Source: Polytrichum commune (lineage: Eukaryota; Streptophyta; Polytrichopsida; Polytrichales; Polytrichaceae). From it: a stretch of 64,000 bases of DNA. The first letter of the stretch is position 1; every line of letters begins with the position of its first letter. The stretch covers positions 52,762,001-52,826,000 of the forward strand of contig OX485804.1 of assembly GCA_950295325.1 (NCBI GenBank), given 5' to 3'. The position numbers were made by a program, and so were the translations under genes. Under the pieces are notes generated by a model. It saw only the letters and a program-made list of their open reading frames with translations, was not told the origin of the DNA and did no database searches. Positions 11,752 through 22,875 of the stretch are shown in pieces.

Positions 11752-12888
11752 AAAATACACATTTTAAAGAGAGTATTAGTGTTGAATGTAGAGTTGCGGT
11801 AACTTTGTCTCGATTAGCAACGGGGAATACATTAAGGATGATTGGAGATGTATACGGCATAGGGGTGAGTACAACTTCAGAAATTATGAGAGAATGTTGT
11901 GAGGCTATTAGAATTCAGCTACGACCATTGGTTTTCCCAAAACCAACATTTGCGAGGATGAAAGAGACAGTTTCTGGATTTGAGACATTACATGGCATTC
12001 CTTTCATATTAGGGACAATAGATGGTAGTCATATACCCATTCTAGCACCCTCCCATGATCCAGTAGCATATTACAATAGAAAAGGGTTTTATTCATGTTT
12101 GCTTTAGCCTTTAAGGAGTTGAAGATGCGGATTGTAAATTTTGGGACTATGGTTTTGGATGGGCCGGGAGGATACATGATTGGGCATTGTTTCAAAAATC
12201 TGAAATTGGGAAGAAAACTATGAGAGGTTTATTTTTACCATTCAAGTTTATCGGAGACGTAGCCTATCCAATGCGGCCTTGGTTTTATTCACCTTTTAAA
12301 GGTGAAAGGGACGGTTTACCTAGAAGGAAAGCCCATTGGAATTTTATCCAATCAAGCACCCGTATGGCCGTGGGAAGGGCATTCGGCATTCTCAAAGAAA
12401 GATGGCGGATTTTACTGAAGAGAATTGATATGCCGCTCCGGAATGTACCAGATATTGTTACCACAGCCCTTTGTCTACATAATTTATGTATAATTCAGAA
12501 GGATGAATTTAATATGAAATGGGCCATAGATGCAGAGAAGGATTTGCAAGACGAAGCTAATAGGTCTTTAGGGAATTTACAAAATATTGACATGTTTAAG
12601 GCCCTTGAAGCATCTTTGAGGGAAATGAGGGAAATGCAGAAGGTAAATCCCCAAGCCGAGGAGACACCATTCATTGAAATTGATAAAGAGGAAGAAGTAG
12701 AAGGTGGAAATGATGAAGGTGAAGAAACAAAAATAGAACGTCAAAAAAACATGAAGCAAATGTTGGCTGAAGCAACACGTGTACATTTACTATTAGCAAA
12801 AAGTTTTTACAAGGCTCATTTAGCCCAAAAATCAACTCTTCGATTTGAGGGTTGCAACTATGATACTTATAGTTTTGAATCAGAGTAA
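11752..12888 (+). pseudogene. PIF/Harbinger transposase (DDE superfamily), broken
   Basis: The first frame reads ECRVAVTLSRLATGNTLRMI, then IGVSTTSEIMRECC, then LGTIDGSHIPI, which holds the first catalytic Asp. It ends at a stop at 12105-12107. The second frame picks up by about 12115 with CKFWDYGFGWAGRIHDWALF, where the second Asp (the last D) lies. It then runs through SSTRMAVGRAFGILKERW to the stop at 12886-12888. In the family the last motif normally reads VExAFGxLK; here the Glu codon is GGA (Gly), so the catalytic third acidic residue is missing. With the frameshift or small insertion near 12105-12115 this transposase cannot work. The C-terminal region is acidic (EEEVEGGNDEGEE). Confidence 0.9.
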
Positions 12889-12897
12889 TAATTTGAA

Positions 12898-14119
12898 CTA
12901 GAATTTGTTAATGAGGCGGTCAAATTGATGATCTACCCTCTCTAGTAGTTCATTTGTTCTTTCAAAAATTTTCATCAATCCAATGTTGGTTTCAGCCATT
13001 TTCTTAAAAATTTCAATTGATTTTTCCTGAAAATTATTCTTTGTCTTTGATATTGATGGAGGGGTGGATATTGAAGCACTGTCTACTTCTGGAAAAGAAT
13101 TGGTTGGAAAATCTGCACTATCATTTGTTGTAGCTGATACGTGCTTGTAAACTTGGCCGGCTTTATGGTATCATTGATCTAGAGCGTCGAAAAATTTATT
13201 CTCTTACCAGTTGTTGCCTGAAATACCATTTGCAAGTTTGTCTTCTTTGTAAGAAGCAAAAATTTGATTAAACTTCTTACGAGACGCTTGGGCTATTCGG
13301 TTGAACTTGAGGAGCATAACCACCATCCTTACATGAAGCCGCACCCATATATCAATTTATGCACTCAAAACAGTGAAACAATAAGAAAAACAATCAAAAT
13401 TTGTATTAAAAAAAAGAATTTCAGTAAGTGTAGTGGAGGAGATGAATGGATTGGGAGGTATGTAAAGAAAAGTAGTGGCCATGTGATCATCAACCCACTT
13501 GGTGGGAAGAAAGCATCCTTGCCGGAAAGGCTCCCCTCCGTAAGGGAAAGATACGAGGCTCAAATCCCAATGGCGACATTTGCACGAATCCATATGGGGG
13601 GAAAGGGGGGCCGGGACTCAGGGGTGGAGGTAAAGGCCTTTAGGCCTCCAAATAGGCCTCACAAATCCTCAAAATTCCTCAAAATCTAAAATTTTCTTTG
13701 CAAAAAAACCTAGTTAGGTTTAGGGTTACTCACCTTATTTTTTGCCGTTCCTTTCAACTCGGGCTCCATCTCCCCCTTCAAAGCAATGAGTTGATCCACC
13801 TCTGAATCTAGCCAATTCCGATTTCCTTCCTCTCCTTCAACCTTCACTTCAACTTGTGTAGGTTTCTTCTTTGGGGCAGCTTCTTCCTTGGGGCAGCTCT
13901 TTTCTTTGAACTCCCTATTATCTCACAATCCTTCTTTTCTTCAATATTTCTCTCTTCAACTCTCTCAACCTTCTCAACTTCCGCCTCTTTCTCTCTTTCT
14001 TCTCTAGTAGGTGCTGAATATGGCCGAAATGCACCAAAAGAGTTCACACTCAAAACATTCTCTAACTCCATCCACCTCTCTTGGCTAAAGAACTCTCCGT
14101 TTTGAGATAATTGCTCCAT
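12898..14119 (-). pseudogene. Harbinger accessory protein (Myb/SANT trihelix), broken
   Basis: Starts MEQLSQNGEFFSQERWMELE and continues with a Glu/Lys-rich stretch. A frame change at about 13845-13900 is needed before NWLDSEVDQLIALKGEMEPE, the first trihelix helix with its conserved W and ALxGEM. A GTGAGT donor-like site follows near 13729-13734. The third-helix region FNQIFASYKEDKLANGISG lies near 13270-13195 and is followed by two in-frame stops, one at a position where the family has Trp (DALDQ-stop-YHKAGQVYKHV). The tail is a coiled coil (IEIFKKMAETNIGLMKIFER) ending at TAG 12898-12900. In PIF/Harbinger elements this protein takes the transposase to the nucleus and to DNA ends. It is inactive here. 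Confidence 0.8.
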
Positions 14120-14316
14120 GAAAAGAAAAAAATGCGAAATTTTTTTGAATCAAACCAGCAAAAACAAGCGCAAAAAAAAATTGAACCAAAAACAAGCGCA
14201 CAAGAGAAAGAGGCCGAGAAAAGAGAGACGACCCACTTTATCCCTTGAAAAAATCTGCCTTTTTCCATCTAACGGTCCAGATCTTGTCAGATTTTGAATA
14301 TTTTAATGAAAAAAAA

Positions 14317-14385
14317 GTTCGGCCTCTCGACGGAAGTTTGGGTCGAGCATTTTGCTCGACCCAAACTTTGCTCGAGAGGCCGAAC
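14317..14385. repeat. 69-bp hairpin in Harbinger subterminal region
   Basis: Two 33-bp arms separated by TTT. The left arm starts GTTCGGCCTCTCGACGG and the right arm ends CTCGAGAGGCCGAAC; only about three positions differ. The centre TCGAGCATTTTGCTCGA resembles the internal palindrome of the MITE at 44106-44617 (TCGAGCATTTTGCCTCG), linking the two elements. Confidence 0.85.
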
Positions 14386-14539
14386 TCTTGGCACCAAAAC
14401 TTCCTAAAAGTGCTGCCACCTAGGCGCTTTTGGAGGCGACGTCCTTTGGACTTCGGCCTCTAGTGTGAAAGCCGAGAGGACGGCCTTTGGGCATTCCTGC
14501 ATTTTGATTAGTCGAAACGCTTCTCCTCTCGAAGTTTGG

Positions 14540-14558
14540 CCATAGTGTGAACCGGCCC
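14540..14558 (-). repeat. right terminal inverted repeat of the Harbinger element
   Basis: CCATAGTGTGAACCGGCCC, followed by TAA (14559-14561). Its complement GGGCCGGTTCACACTATGG differs at only a few positions from the outer 19 bp of the MITE at 44106 (GGGGCGGTTTACACTATGG), which is flanked by TTA on both sides. Confidence 0.75.
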
Positions 14559-14739
14559 TAAGTCCCGCATCCACTGCAGGAACTACTTCATCCTTCTTAC
14601 CACGGGATAGAGATTCCCTTGTTTCTCTCAATTCTGTATCAAGACCAAAGTTCAAGACAATCACTCAACTCTATGAAGAGACAAAAAATAATCAGTTGTT
14701 TCATCAACCTGTTGCTTCTCACCCCTTTTTAGCCACGAT

Positions 14740-15062
14740 AGGTGAGACCATTGCAGAACCTAATACATATCACGAGGCACTTCCCTTCCAAAAGCAAAAA
14801 GTGGCAAGAAGCCATGGATATTGAGCATCAAACTCTTATGGACAACAACTTATGGTGATTGGTACCGCTTTCGCCAGGTAGCAGAGCTGTTTAGAACAAG
14901 TGCTCAAAGTTAAATACAAAGCCAATGGCGACATTGAGAAGTTCAAAGCACGTCAAGTAGCCAATAGGTGTACTACACAAATACTAGGTATTGATTTCTC
15001 TGAAATTTATTCCCCTGTCATTCCGCACTCTTCAGTTTTGAACAATTTTCGGCACTGCAGCA
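14740..15062 (+). pseudogene. Ty1/copia reverse transcriptase N-terminal fragment
   Basis: Translated pieces in three frames give EPNTYHEA, then WQEAMDIEHQTLMDNNLW, then LVPLSPGSRA, then LKVKYKANGDIEKFKARQVA and GIDFSEIYSPV. These are the consecutive landmarks at the start of the copia RT domain (EP..YxEAL..WxxAMxxE, then KVKYKADG, then GIDYxETFSPV). Frameshifts and a TGA after NNLW show it is dead. It begins just right of the Harbinger end and could be the continuation of the gag-protease segment at 8.5-9.8 kb, split by insertions and deletions. Confidence 0.85.
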
Positions 15063-17400
15063 ACTTGAAGAATGCGATTCCAATAGTTTGACATTGGCAC
15101 TGCCTATCTTGTTGTGTTTGCATCTCGACTTTGGAGGGTATTTCCTCCCGGGTGCTGATGTTGAGTTGGCCACATAGATTCAAGCAGAACATGAATGTTG
15201 GGTAATTTATGAAGTCACCAGGGACAGCTTCCTTCTTCTACAAAATCCATGTAATTATCGTATAAGATACTTGTCTCGATTAATTCAAGGAAAATTTGTA
15301 TGAATACCTTCACAGCATGGAATAGTTAGTCCAACCACAAGTGGCAATATATATATTCAGGAACAAGTTAATGCGGAATTTGAAGATAATTTTCTTATGG
15401 AATCCTCTCTCTGTAAAGTAGAATGGACGATTGAATGACCAGATAATGCCATAGCACTCATGAGTAACGGGAAGAGTCCTATCCTTAGATTTGCATCTCT
15501 TACTAGTATGCTCGGGCCAAGCTAGCCTTGCATGGCCCAACCCAAGGTTTAAGGTGGCAGGTACTGTGGATATACCTTATTTTGGATCTTAAAGCACTCT
15601 CGAAACTTTTGGGATTGAAAGAGGGAGTTCCAAGGAATTTTTCCGAACTTTCAAAACTGGGCTTCAAAAAAGTACGACCTAACGAGAGCTCCTTAATAGA
15701 AAATTATGTCTCCAAAGTGGGACTATTGTCCTAGTATCGTCCCTCTTTGAGTAATTTCACGGTCTATTCTAATATTATAGTTCGAATTTTTTGGTTTATT
15801 AACTTATACAAATCTATGGCAAATGTCAGGTTTTTGGTGGACATCACCAAGGTGGCTATAGAGGTTAAGCAGGTGACCACAGGGCTGGTGACAAAGGAGG
15901 TGGAGAGGGTCGCAAGACTGGTGTTGCAAGACCAGGAGATGAGTAATTTGTTGCGTTCTCAAATAATGGAGTTGAAGCAGATGGTTGCGCTTTGTGCATC
16001 CTCTAGCACTCCTTTGGACCCTTTCCTGGCTAAATTGACCAAGATCAGCGGACACAATAATGCAGACACTCAACCTGCCCAATACAGTTATCTAGAAACC
16101 CTCATGTGGAAACACCTCATGAGGTATCTGAATCTTGAGATCATTGCAAGGTGTCAGAAAGTCACCGCCTTATAGGCTTGCCAAAATTTAACCTACAAGC
16201 CTATGCGGTGGAGGAGACAATATTGCAGAGACACACTCAACTTGCCCAATAGAGTTACCTATCTGAAAACTCCCATGTGAAAATGTCATATCTAAATCTT
16301 GAGATCACTGTAAGGTTATTCAAAAAGTCTGGCCTCTCAACCTACAAGCCTATGTCAAGAGATGTTGACACTTTCATCACATCAAGATCATGAATTAAGC
16401 TTGCAACTTTCCACCCATCTGTAATATAAATAATTTCAACCAATCTCAAACTACTTTGACAAGTTAGCTCCTCCAAGTTCTCTCCAAATTCAAACCCTTC
16501 CAGAAACGATGTCATGAGGTATTCAACCAACTTTCAAATTAAACCTAGAACATTAAATGCTTGAAAGTTCTTCAAAGAGTCAAGAAACTCCGGTGTTGGC
16601 ACCTCTTTAGGACTTTCTGGATGACTTCAAGGTCCATAAATTAATGGTGTGCTGATGTCACAATGCCCCACTTTCTGCACACAAGAGAAGAAGCATTCTG
16701 GTGAGCTTGTATTTATGATCGGTTTATTGCCAACCGAGATGCAGTGGATCAGATGTTTCCAATTTTCATTCAATTATTCAACCAAATCGGCATCGTCTTA
16801 CCTCAATAACTTAAAACACGCTGGCTGAAAATGTACAATGGCACAACACAGTAAATCTGTAAATTGAGAATTGTTGAGCATGATGGATCACTCTTCCATT
16901 ATCGTCTTGTTGCCAATTCTTGTATTCCAGAGGGACACATGTCCCGTAGCAGCAATGACAAGTACAAGAACAGATGGTATACGCTTCTGTTCTGGGCACT
17001 TCAGACACCACAGACAACTTTACCTATTTAACTTATGTCTCATAAATTGCCCCATACAGTTACCAGTTTCCAATCCCAAAGCTTATTCATTCAAGTTTCA
17101 AAAGGCATAAGACTTGCCATATGCCACTCAAATATACTCTTACAATTTGACAGTTTTGTAGGAGGTATTCTGGTATAATTTCTGAATGCGTATCTCAAAA
17201 AGCCGGTCGTTAACTGTCTAAAGCGAGGAACAATCCAAAGTATAACTACATTGTGTAACAAATAATATTCTGTGTTATGTTAGATATACTCTTTATTTTT
17301 TCTACATAATTTCAGATGCTCAAATCCAATTAACATATAGGTGAGATGCGACATCATATATCGAGGTATTGGAAACTGAAGACTGGAATGTAGGAAGTGC
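15063..17400. other. gene-free interval
   Basis: A frame at 15747-16175 (plus, 142 codons) has a helical, heptad-like middle part (VTKEVERVARLVLQDQEMSN) but no recognisable domain. It overlaps the start of a tandem duplication at its 3' end, so I do not call it a gene. The rest holds many stops. The segment 15607-15760 is a diverged relative of 4937-5080. Confidence 0.4.
16065..16356 (+). repeat. diverged direct duplication, about 150-bp unit
   Basis: 16065-16207 and 16227-16356 share CACTCAAC.TGCCCAATA, CTCATGTGGAAA/CCCATGTGAAAA, AATCTTGAGATCA and CCTACAAGCCTATG in the same order. The two copies are moderately diverged, indicating an old local duplication. Confidence 0.6.
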
Positions 17401-18071
17401 AAAACTGTACACACTTTTTATTACAGGGATTTACAGGAATGCAATGAAATACTTCACGAAGATCTCCTTAACTATGTCCGCCCTATCAACTAAATAAGCT
17501 TCAATGATCAACAACTGGAGAACTGAAGAGTTCCCGACACGTTTTCCCTTTTACTATTTCGATCACATTCTACCAAAGTGCGTTGAGGAGCGCAATTACA
17601 CTGCCAACACTCTGCACATGAATGTCTCGGTACAACGATAAATTTCAGCGTAGATTTCACGATCAAAAAGATTTTGGAGGGTAGAACACCGAATCATTGA
17701 GCAATTTACTCTGCACACCAAGAGCACACGGATATTCACATCAGAAACAGCATTTCAAATTTCACCTCAAGTACAAAGACGGATGAAGTGCAAAAACATA
17801 CCCCAAGTTTGAAGTGCAAATTCTCAAGCAACAACACTAGAGTGTAAAAACCACACAAACACAAACACCAGACAGTGTTTGCTAAACAGGATTTAAAATT
17901 TATCGTGACCATGAAGGGTCAAGGATGAATCCCCTCCTCCCAAGTTTCAGCCACAAATGTATGCTAATAAATTCAGATTTTGAAGGATCGAGACTCAAGC
18001 CCTTCCTAACCCAAATTTCAAGTGCAATGGCATGCTGTTTGAAATGCAACAAATGAATTGAAGAGAGATTC
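17401..18071 (-). other. 3' flank of the LEA gene
   Basis: Downstream (minus sense) of the LEA stop codon. A TTTATT at about 17417-17422 is AATAAA on the coding strand and could be a poly(A) signal, implying a long 3' UTR. No other gene is apparent. Confidence 0.35.
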
Positions 18072-21000
18072 TTAGTACTCACCAGTGGTGTTTGTGTGTG
18101 GAACCGTGTCATGGGGTACATCGGTGGTGTTGTGCTTAGGTTGGCCAAAGCCGAAGAGGCCGGTGAGCTTTCCCATAAGCCCTTCCTTGGGTGCAGTTTC
18201 GTCGTGGGCAGTTGGGCTATTGGTCGACTGCGTGTAGCTTGCGACAGTGTCCTTCACCTGGGCAGGGATGTTGCCTAAGGTCTCAGTTACGTGGTCACTC
18301 AACGCCTTGTCATGGTCCTTGGGTGTGACGGTGTCGGCCGTGGTATCCTTGGCCTTGGTGGTGTAATCATTGGTGGTACCAGCAGCCTGCTGGCCGTAAT
18401 TCTTGGTGGTGTCTACAGCTGATTGTGTGTAATCTTTGGTGGTGTCCACGGCCCTTTGGGTGTAGTCCTTAGTGGTGTCAGTAGCAGATTGCGCATACTG
18501 AGCTGAAGTGTCGTAAGCCTTTCCGGCGTAATCCTTGGTGGTGTCCACAGCGGCTCCAGTATACCCCTTGGTTGTGTCCACTGCTGAGCCTGCATGAGAT
18601 ACATTCCAGTTGATTAGATGGTCGGAAATGATTGGCTTCAAGCCGCCATAAAAGAATTACCTTCTCTTCCATATGCAATTCACAAAAGACGACGACGACT
18701 CCAAAAAAATTTCAATATTCAACCACCAATTCGAAGCACCAAGCGGACAGACTCACCAGCATTGTCAGCGGTGGTGTCCTTGGCCGAGTTTGCGTAATCC
18801 TTGGCTGTGTCAGTAGCAGAGGATGTATTGTCGGCGGTGGTATCCTTACCGGAGGTAGCATAATCCTTCGCTGTGTCTACGGCCGACCCGGTCTTGTCAG
18901 CGGTGGTGTCCTTAGCTGAGGTTGCGTAATCCTTGGTTGTGTCTGCAGCCTCGCCGGCATTGTCCTTGGCAGAGTTTGAGTAATCGTTGGTGGTGCCAGA
19001 ACCGGCATAGTCCTTGCTGGTATCAGTGGCTGATCCTGTGGTGTCGGCGGCTGCATCCTTAGCCTGGTATGCCTTGTCCTTGGTGGTGTCGACAGCACTC
19101 TGAGCAGTTCCGGTGGTAGCGCCTACAGCTGATCCCCAATATTCCTTGGCCTTATCGAGCACGGAAGGACCTGTCGATGGCTGGTTCAATCCCAAAGTGT
19201 TAGCCATCTTGTCCTTGGCAACGGTGGCGGTGTTGGCAGCCTTGTCGGTGTATGTCTCGGAGTCGTTGGTTGCATTGTTCAAGTCAGCTGCCTTCGACTG
19301 AGCAGTGTCCTTGGTCTGGTATGCAGCTTCTGCAGAAAATTGAGAAGAATGTTAGCTCACGAATTTAAAATTGGAACCGAACTCCCAATACTCCAAAATC
19401 AAATTTGTTCATCACGCACGCATCATCACACTTGTGTGACATTTGAGTACACCGATGGATCTCATGGTTACCATTCATATCTCACTGTGAGAATGGCCAG
19501 TTACATTTGCTTGAACTGTTGAGAAACTTGGAGATTTAAAATACCGCGTTAATCGACTTCCAAACAAAAGATTGTTCAATCCAAGCATCAAATTCCCAAA
19601 ATTTGTAAAAGGCCATTAAGCACCTGTTGCGCTGCCGGGCATGTTAGGTGATGAGGAATCTGAGCCAGATGAGAAAACATTCTCCGTCTTCCGGGCCCCT
19701 TCATTAGCCGTATCCGACACGGTGTCCTTGGCATCAGCGGCTGTGTCGTAGCTTCTGTCACGCACTTCCTGTGCCTTATCCTGAGCTCCAGAGGCATATT
19801 CTCCGGCATACTCTCCAGCAGGCTTGTTATCTTCCTTATCCTTGGAGTAAGCATTATAGCCCAAAGCGCCAGCGCCAGCTGCTGCTCCACCGAGAAGAGT
19901 GTCCTTTGCAACGTTCGCTCCCTGCGTAGCTTTCTCGGTATAGGAAGGTGCATTCGAAGAATCTTCCTGGGGGGTGGACATATCCTTACTCTCCGAGGAT
20001 GGAGTTTCGAAGCTCTCATCATCGCGTGGCACGCTGGTCACATCATTGGAGGTCTCGGTGGGAGTGTACCCCCTGCTTTCCTCGGTGCTCTCTGAGCTGA
20101 ATGGGTTGGTAAGGTTGTCAGGGACTGAAGATTGGAGGTCGTCCACCTTCTCCGAAGCACCAGAAGTGGGAGTGGAGGATGGCTCATTCAATTCCTTCTC
20201 GGTGTAAGGAACGATGGGCTCCACGCTCTGCTCGGGAGTTTGAGGATCCACTGGTTCAGTAGTGTCGAAGTCCTTGGGCTTCATGATGCCCTCGGGAATC
20301 TCGGCGTCAGATTCATCAACCTTCCGAGAGTTCGAGTCCAACAAGCCCCCGGCAGCAATGTCCTGGGACGCACCGGTTGTGGAGCTTGGGTTGTAGCTGG
20401 AAGTCTCCGAGTCTGTGGCGGTATCGAAACCACTGGGCTTCATGATGCCCTCGGGGATTTTAGCGCCAGATTCATCGACTTTGCGTGAGTTCGAGTCGTG
20501 CAAACCCCCGCTGGCGATGTCCTGGGATTCTCCGGTGGTGGAGCTTGGCTGGTAACCTGAGCATGGTCAACAAGTTAGAATTCATCAAAAAAAATTCTCC
20601 AAGAAAAATACAATTAGTCGATGAAGATAACCAGAATAGTATCCATCTTCCACAACAATTCCCGGAAGTGGAATGATCCTTGCCTGAGCTTCGGACACCA
20701 TCTCCAGAGGTATAGCGAAAACTGACGCAAATTCTTGCCTAAATAGCACTTACACAAAAATCACAAAATCCACAAACGAAGACCAGAAGATCCATTCAAT
20801 TACAAAGGCACGCCGACAAATCACAGTATTAGCATAATTGTATATACCTTGGGAGTAGTCGCTGTAACCCTCAGAAGCGGGTTGCTGAGCGGTAGGGGTT
20901 GGATGCTCGAATGTCCCGAAGGCGCGAGGAGTCGACTCGGGAGCCCTGTACTGGTTGCCGCTGCTAGCGGGGGTAGTTCCTGGTGAGGGGGTAGCTCCTG

Positions 21001-21980
21001 GTGAGGAATCCTGGATGTCCCGACAACAACACAACAACAAATTAAGGTTTATGAAATGCCCAGTTTAATCCACAAATTATGCAGAACTAACCAAGGGAAT
21101 CTGATCACATTTCCTATCTAGGAAATGACATGAAGTTCTAGGGACATGCCATGTGATGCAAACTTACATCAGTGTCATCTTCCTCGTCGTCGTCGTCCTC
21201 CTGTCCGGGTGTGCCGGTGCCGTCAGATTTCTTCTTTCCCACCTTCGACTTGATCTTGTCTCCCGCCTTCTTGGTCTTCTCCTTCAGCTTTCCGAACAGA
21301 GACGATTTCTTGTGAGCACCCTGATCGGGAGCCTGAACGTAATCCGCATGGCTGGAGTCGATGTTCGAGTCCGACTCCTTTGTTGTCATCCCGGTGTCAT
21401 ACTCACCTGCAGAATTCAAACGTCAATTAACATGTAAGCGAACAGTCGTCATTGGTTCTCTTCAAAACGTGGCAATCAAGATAAGATTTCACAACCCAGT
21501 CATTTCAATGACATGATTCCCGCGGTTGAGCCTCTGACATGCTCAGACATATCTTCTCTCAACAATCCATGATCCACACTCGTAACCAACTCACCACCTC
21601 ACAACATCACAATCCATTCCATGATAAATATCAACAATGCCCACATTCAACAATTACCCACTTGTGCTGAACTTCTGCAACTACCACTAAAGAAAAACCA
21701 CCACCTGTAGAATCTTTCAATAGCCTCAGAAGAAGAAGAAAAATCCACCATGCCCACGAACTCCAGTAACTGACTCTAAACAGATTCGGATCATGGACTC
21801 CCTACCAATTCCACTTTGGCCCAAACAAGTCCCACTCCCTCCAGCACACCCAAACAAGTGCCCATAACATCTCAAATGAACACTTAATTAATCCCTCCCA
21901 TGATCTCTCTCTCTCTCTCTCTCTCTCTCAAACACACCTTGACTGATAGTGGGCTGCTCGTCACCGTAGACTTGCGGCAT
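18072..21980 (-). CDS. large mosaic LEA group 3-like stress protein (822 codons)
   Basis: Six exons with matching phases: 21938-21980, 21168-21406, 20848-21010, 19624-20556, 18757-19329, 18072-18589. All introns are GT-AG. The start MPQVYGDEQPTISQ is the only ATG that splices in frame. Exon 2 carries a Lys-rich segment (SLFGKLKEKTKKAGDKIKSK) followed by a run of Asp/Glu. Exon 4 begins with two tandem copies of a module (GGLxDSNSRKVDESxAxIPEGIMKP) and ends in YTEK-type blocks like those in LTI65/CAP160 cold proteins. Exons 5-6 hold about fifteen 11-residue repeats of the SAVDTTKDYAG type, the LEA_4 amphipathic-helix motif. The tail is GLMGKLTGLFGFGQPKH. No signal peptide or membrane segment is seen, so it is likely cytosolic or nuclear, disordered, and protective of membranes or proteins during drying. 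The LTI65 link is inference. Confidence 0.82.
21468..21474 (+). promoter_or_regulatory. ABRE core in LEA intron 1
   Basis: ACGTGGC is the core ABA-response element bound by bZIP ABF/ABI5-type factors. It lies in the 530-bp first intron of the LEA gene. ABREs in first introns can act as enhancers, but position and single copy make this suggestive only. Confidence 0.35.
21903..21929. repeat. (CT)n microsatellite in LEA intron 1
   Basis: About 13 CT units lie close to the donor site of the first LEA intron; read on the coding strand it is (GA)n. GA tracts next to plant transcription starts are common, but no function can be shown. Confidence 0.9.
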
Positions 21981-22259
21981 CTTGACAGGTAATTTGACTG
22001 ATCACAGCGACAAAGAACTAAGAATTTGGCTGCAATTTAAAGCTTAGTGGCTTGATTGATGGAAGAGCAGCTTCGCCACACCATACGCTAAATGATGCTG
22101 TTGTGGATGGAGATCCAAATGAGCAAGTGAGGAGAGAAGGGGATGGTGAGGGCGAGGGAGATGGAGATCGGTGAGTCGTGTAGCGCTATAAGGGCCTGCC
22201 GCTTGGCTAGAGCGGACGCCCTGCGTGGCAGCCCTGCAGGCTCCGCGGCAGGATGCGTG

Positions 22260-22268
22260 ACGCGTGGC
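22260..22268. promoter_or_regulatory. CE3-like element upstream of the LEA gene
   Basis: ACGCGTGGC matches the CE3 coupling element (ACGCGTGTC) of ABA-responsive LEA promoters at 8 of 9 positions. It lies 280 bp upstream of the start codon, beyond a TATA-like TTATAG (minus sense) near 22186-22191. Together they look like an ABA-type promoter; this is inference from motif matches. Confidence 0.35.
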
Positions 22269-22531
22269 AGACACCCAAGGCAGTACTAATAATGCCCAGT
22301 TGTCAGCCCCCGGTCACCGTTCTCCCCTCCCCCTCCTCCCCTCCTCCATCCATCCATCCATCCATCCCCAACCAAGTTCGTGGCTAACTTCTTCTTATTA
22401 TTATTATTATTATTATTACTACTACTGATCCATTCCACGGTGGCATTGTTTGTAGCATCCCCAAGATGCTTGTGCAACAAGGGAGGGGGGCCAAGGGCAA
22501 TTGGATATCATTCCCCCACCACCTACTTTAG

Positions 22532-22875
22532 GCCGGTTTATTAGACTACGGTTAGGAAGTGCACCGGTCGGTCGGGCGAGAATTTCAAGCTTAGTCCAGG
22601 CAACGACTGGCATGTATGGCGGACGAGATGGAGAAAACGACGTAAATTTGTTTTACATGCCTCGGTTGTAGTTCTCCGGAGGCCCAAGAAACTTGACTTC
22701 CAGAGAACTCCCCTGGCAAGAAAGTGTTGCCATGTCGGCAACCATGTCGTTCTTTCAATCCATGCTTGAAGTTCTCCATCGGAGAGGTCTTGGCCATAGT
22801 GTAAACCACAGCCAGTGAAGAACCCGTTTCGTACCCTTCAAATTCTTGACCGGCGCATTTCTGCACCGTAGTGGG
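22532..22875. mobile_element. MITE-like insertion inside a local repeat
   Basis: Compared with sister repeats at 23620 and 23960, this stretch is extra sequence between CACCTACTTTA and TGGGGTGTGATAAC. It starts GGCCGGTTTATTAGACTACGG and holds an inverted relative CCATAGTGTAAACCACAGCC at 22793-22812, resembling the Harbinger ends elsewhere in the window. Ends are imperfect, so the borders and class are tentative. Confidence 0.45.

Larger units (their letters stand above)
11752..14558. mobile_element. PIF/Harbinger element, defective, left end not found
   Basis: It contains the two genes of a PIF/Harbinger element: transposase (plus, to 12888) and the Myb/SANT trihelix protein (minus, 14119 down to 12898). 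The genes are tail to tail, 9 bp apart. The right end is a terminal repeat CCATAGTGTGAACCGGCCC (14540-14558) followed by TAA, the usual 3-bp Harbinger target. No matching GGGCCGGTTCACACTATGG was found to the left, so that end seems lost or diverged. The right flank after 14561 is copia pol sequence, so the element probably landed in a copia copy. Confidence 0.75.

Noticed and set aside
15747-16175. 142-codon frame with a helical middle part
   Set aside because: No recognisable family, no splice context, and its 3' end lies in an old local duplication.
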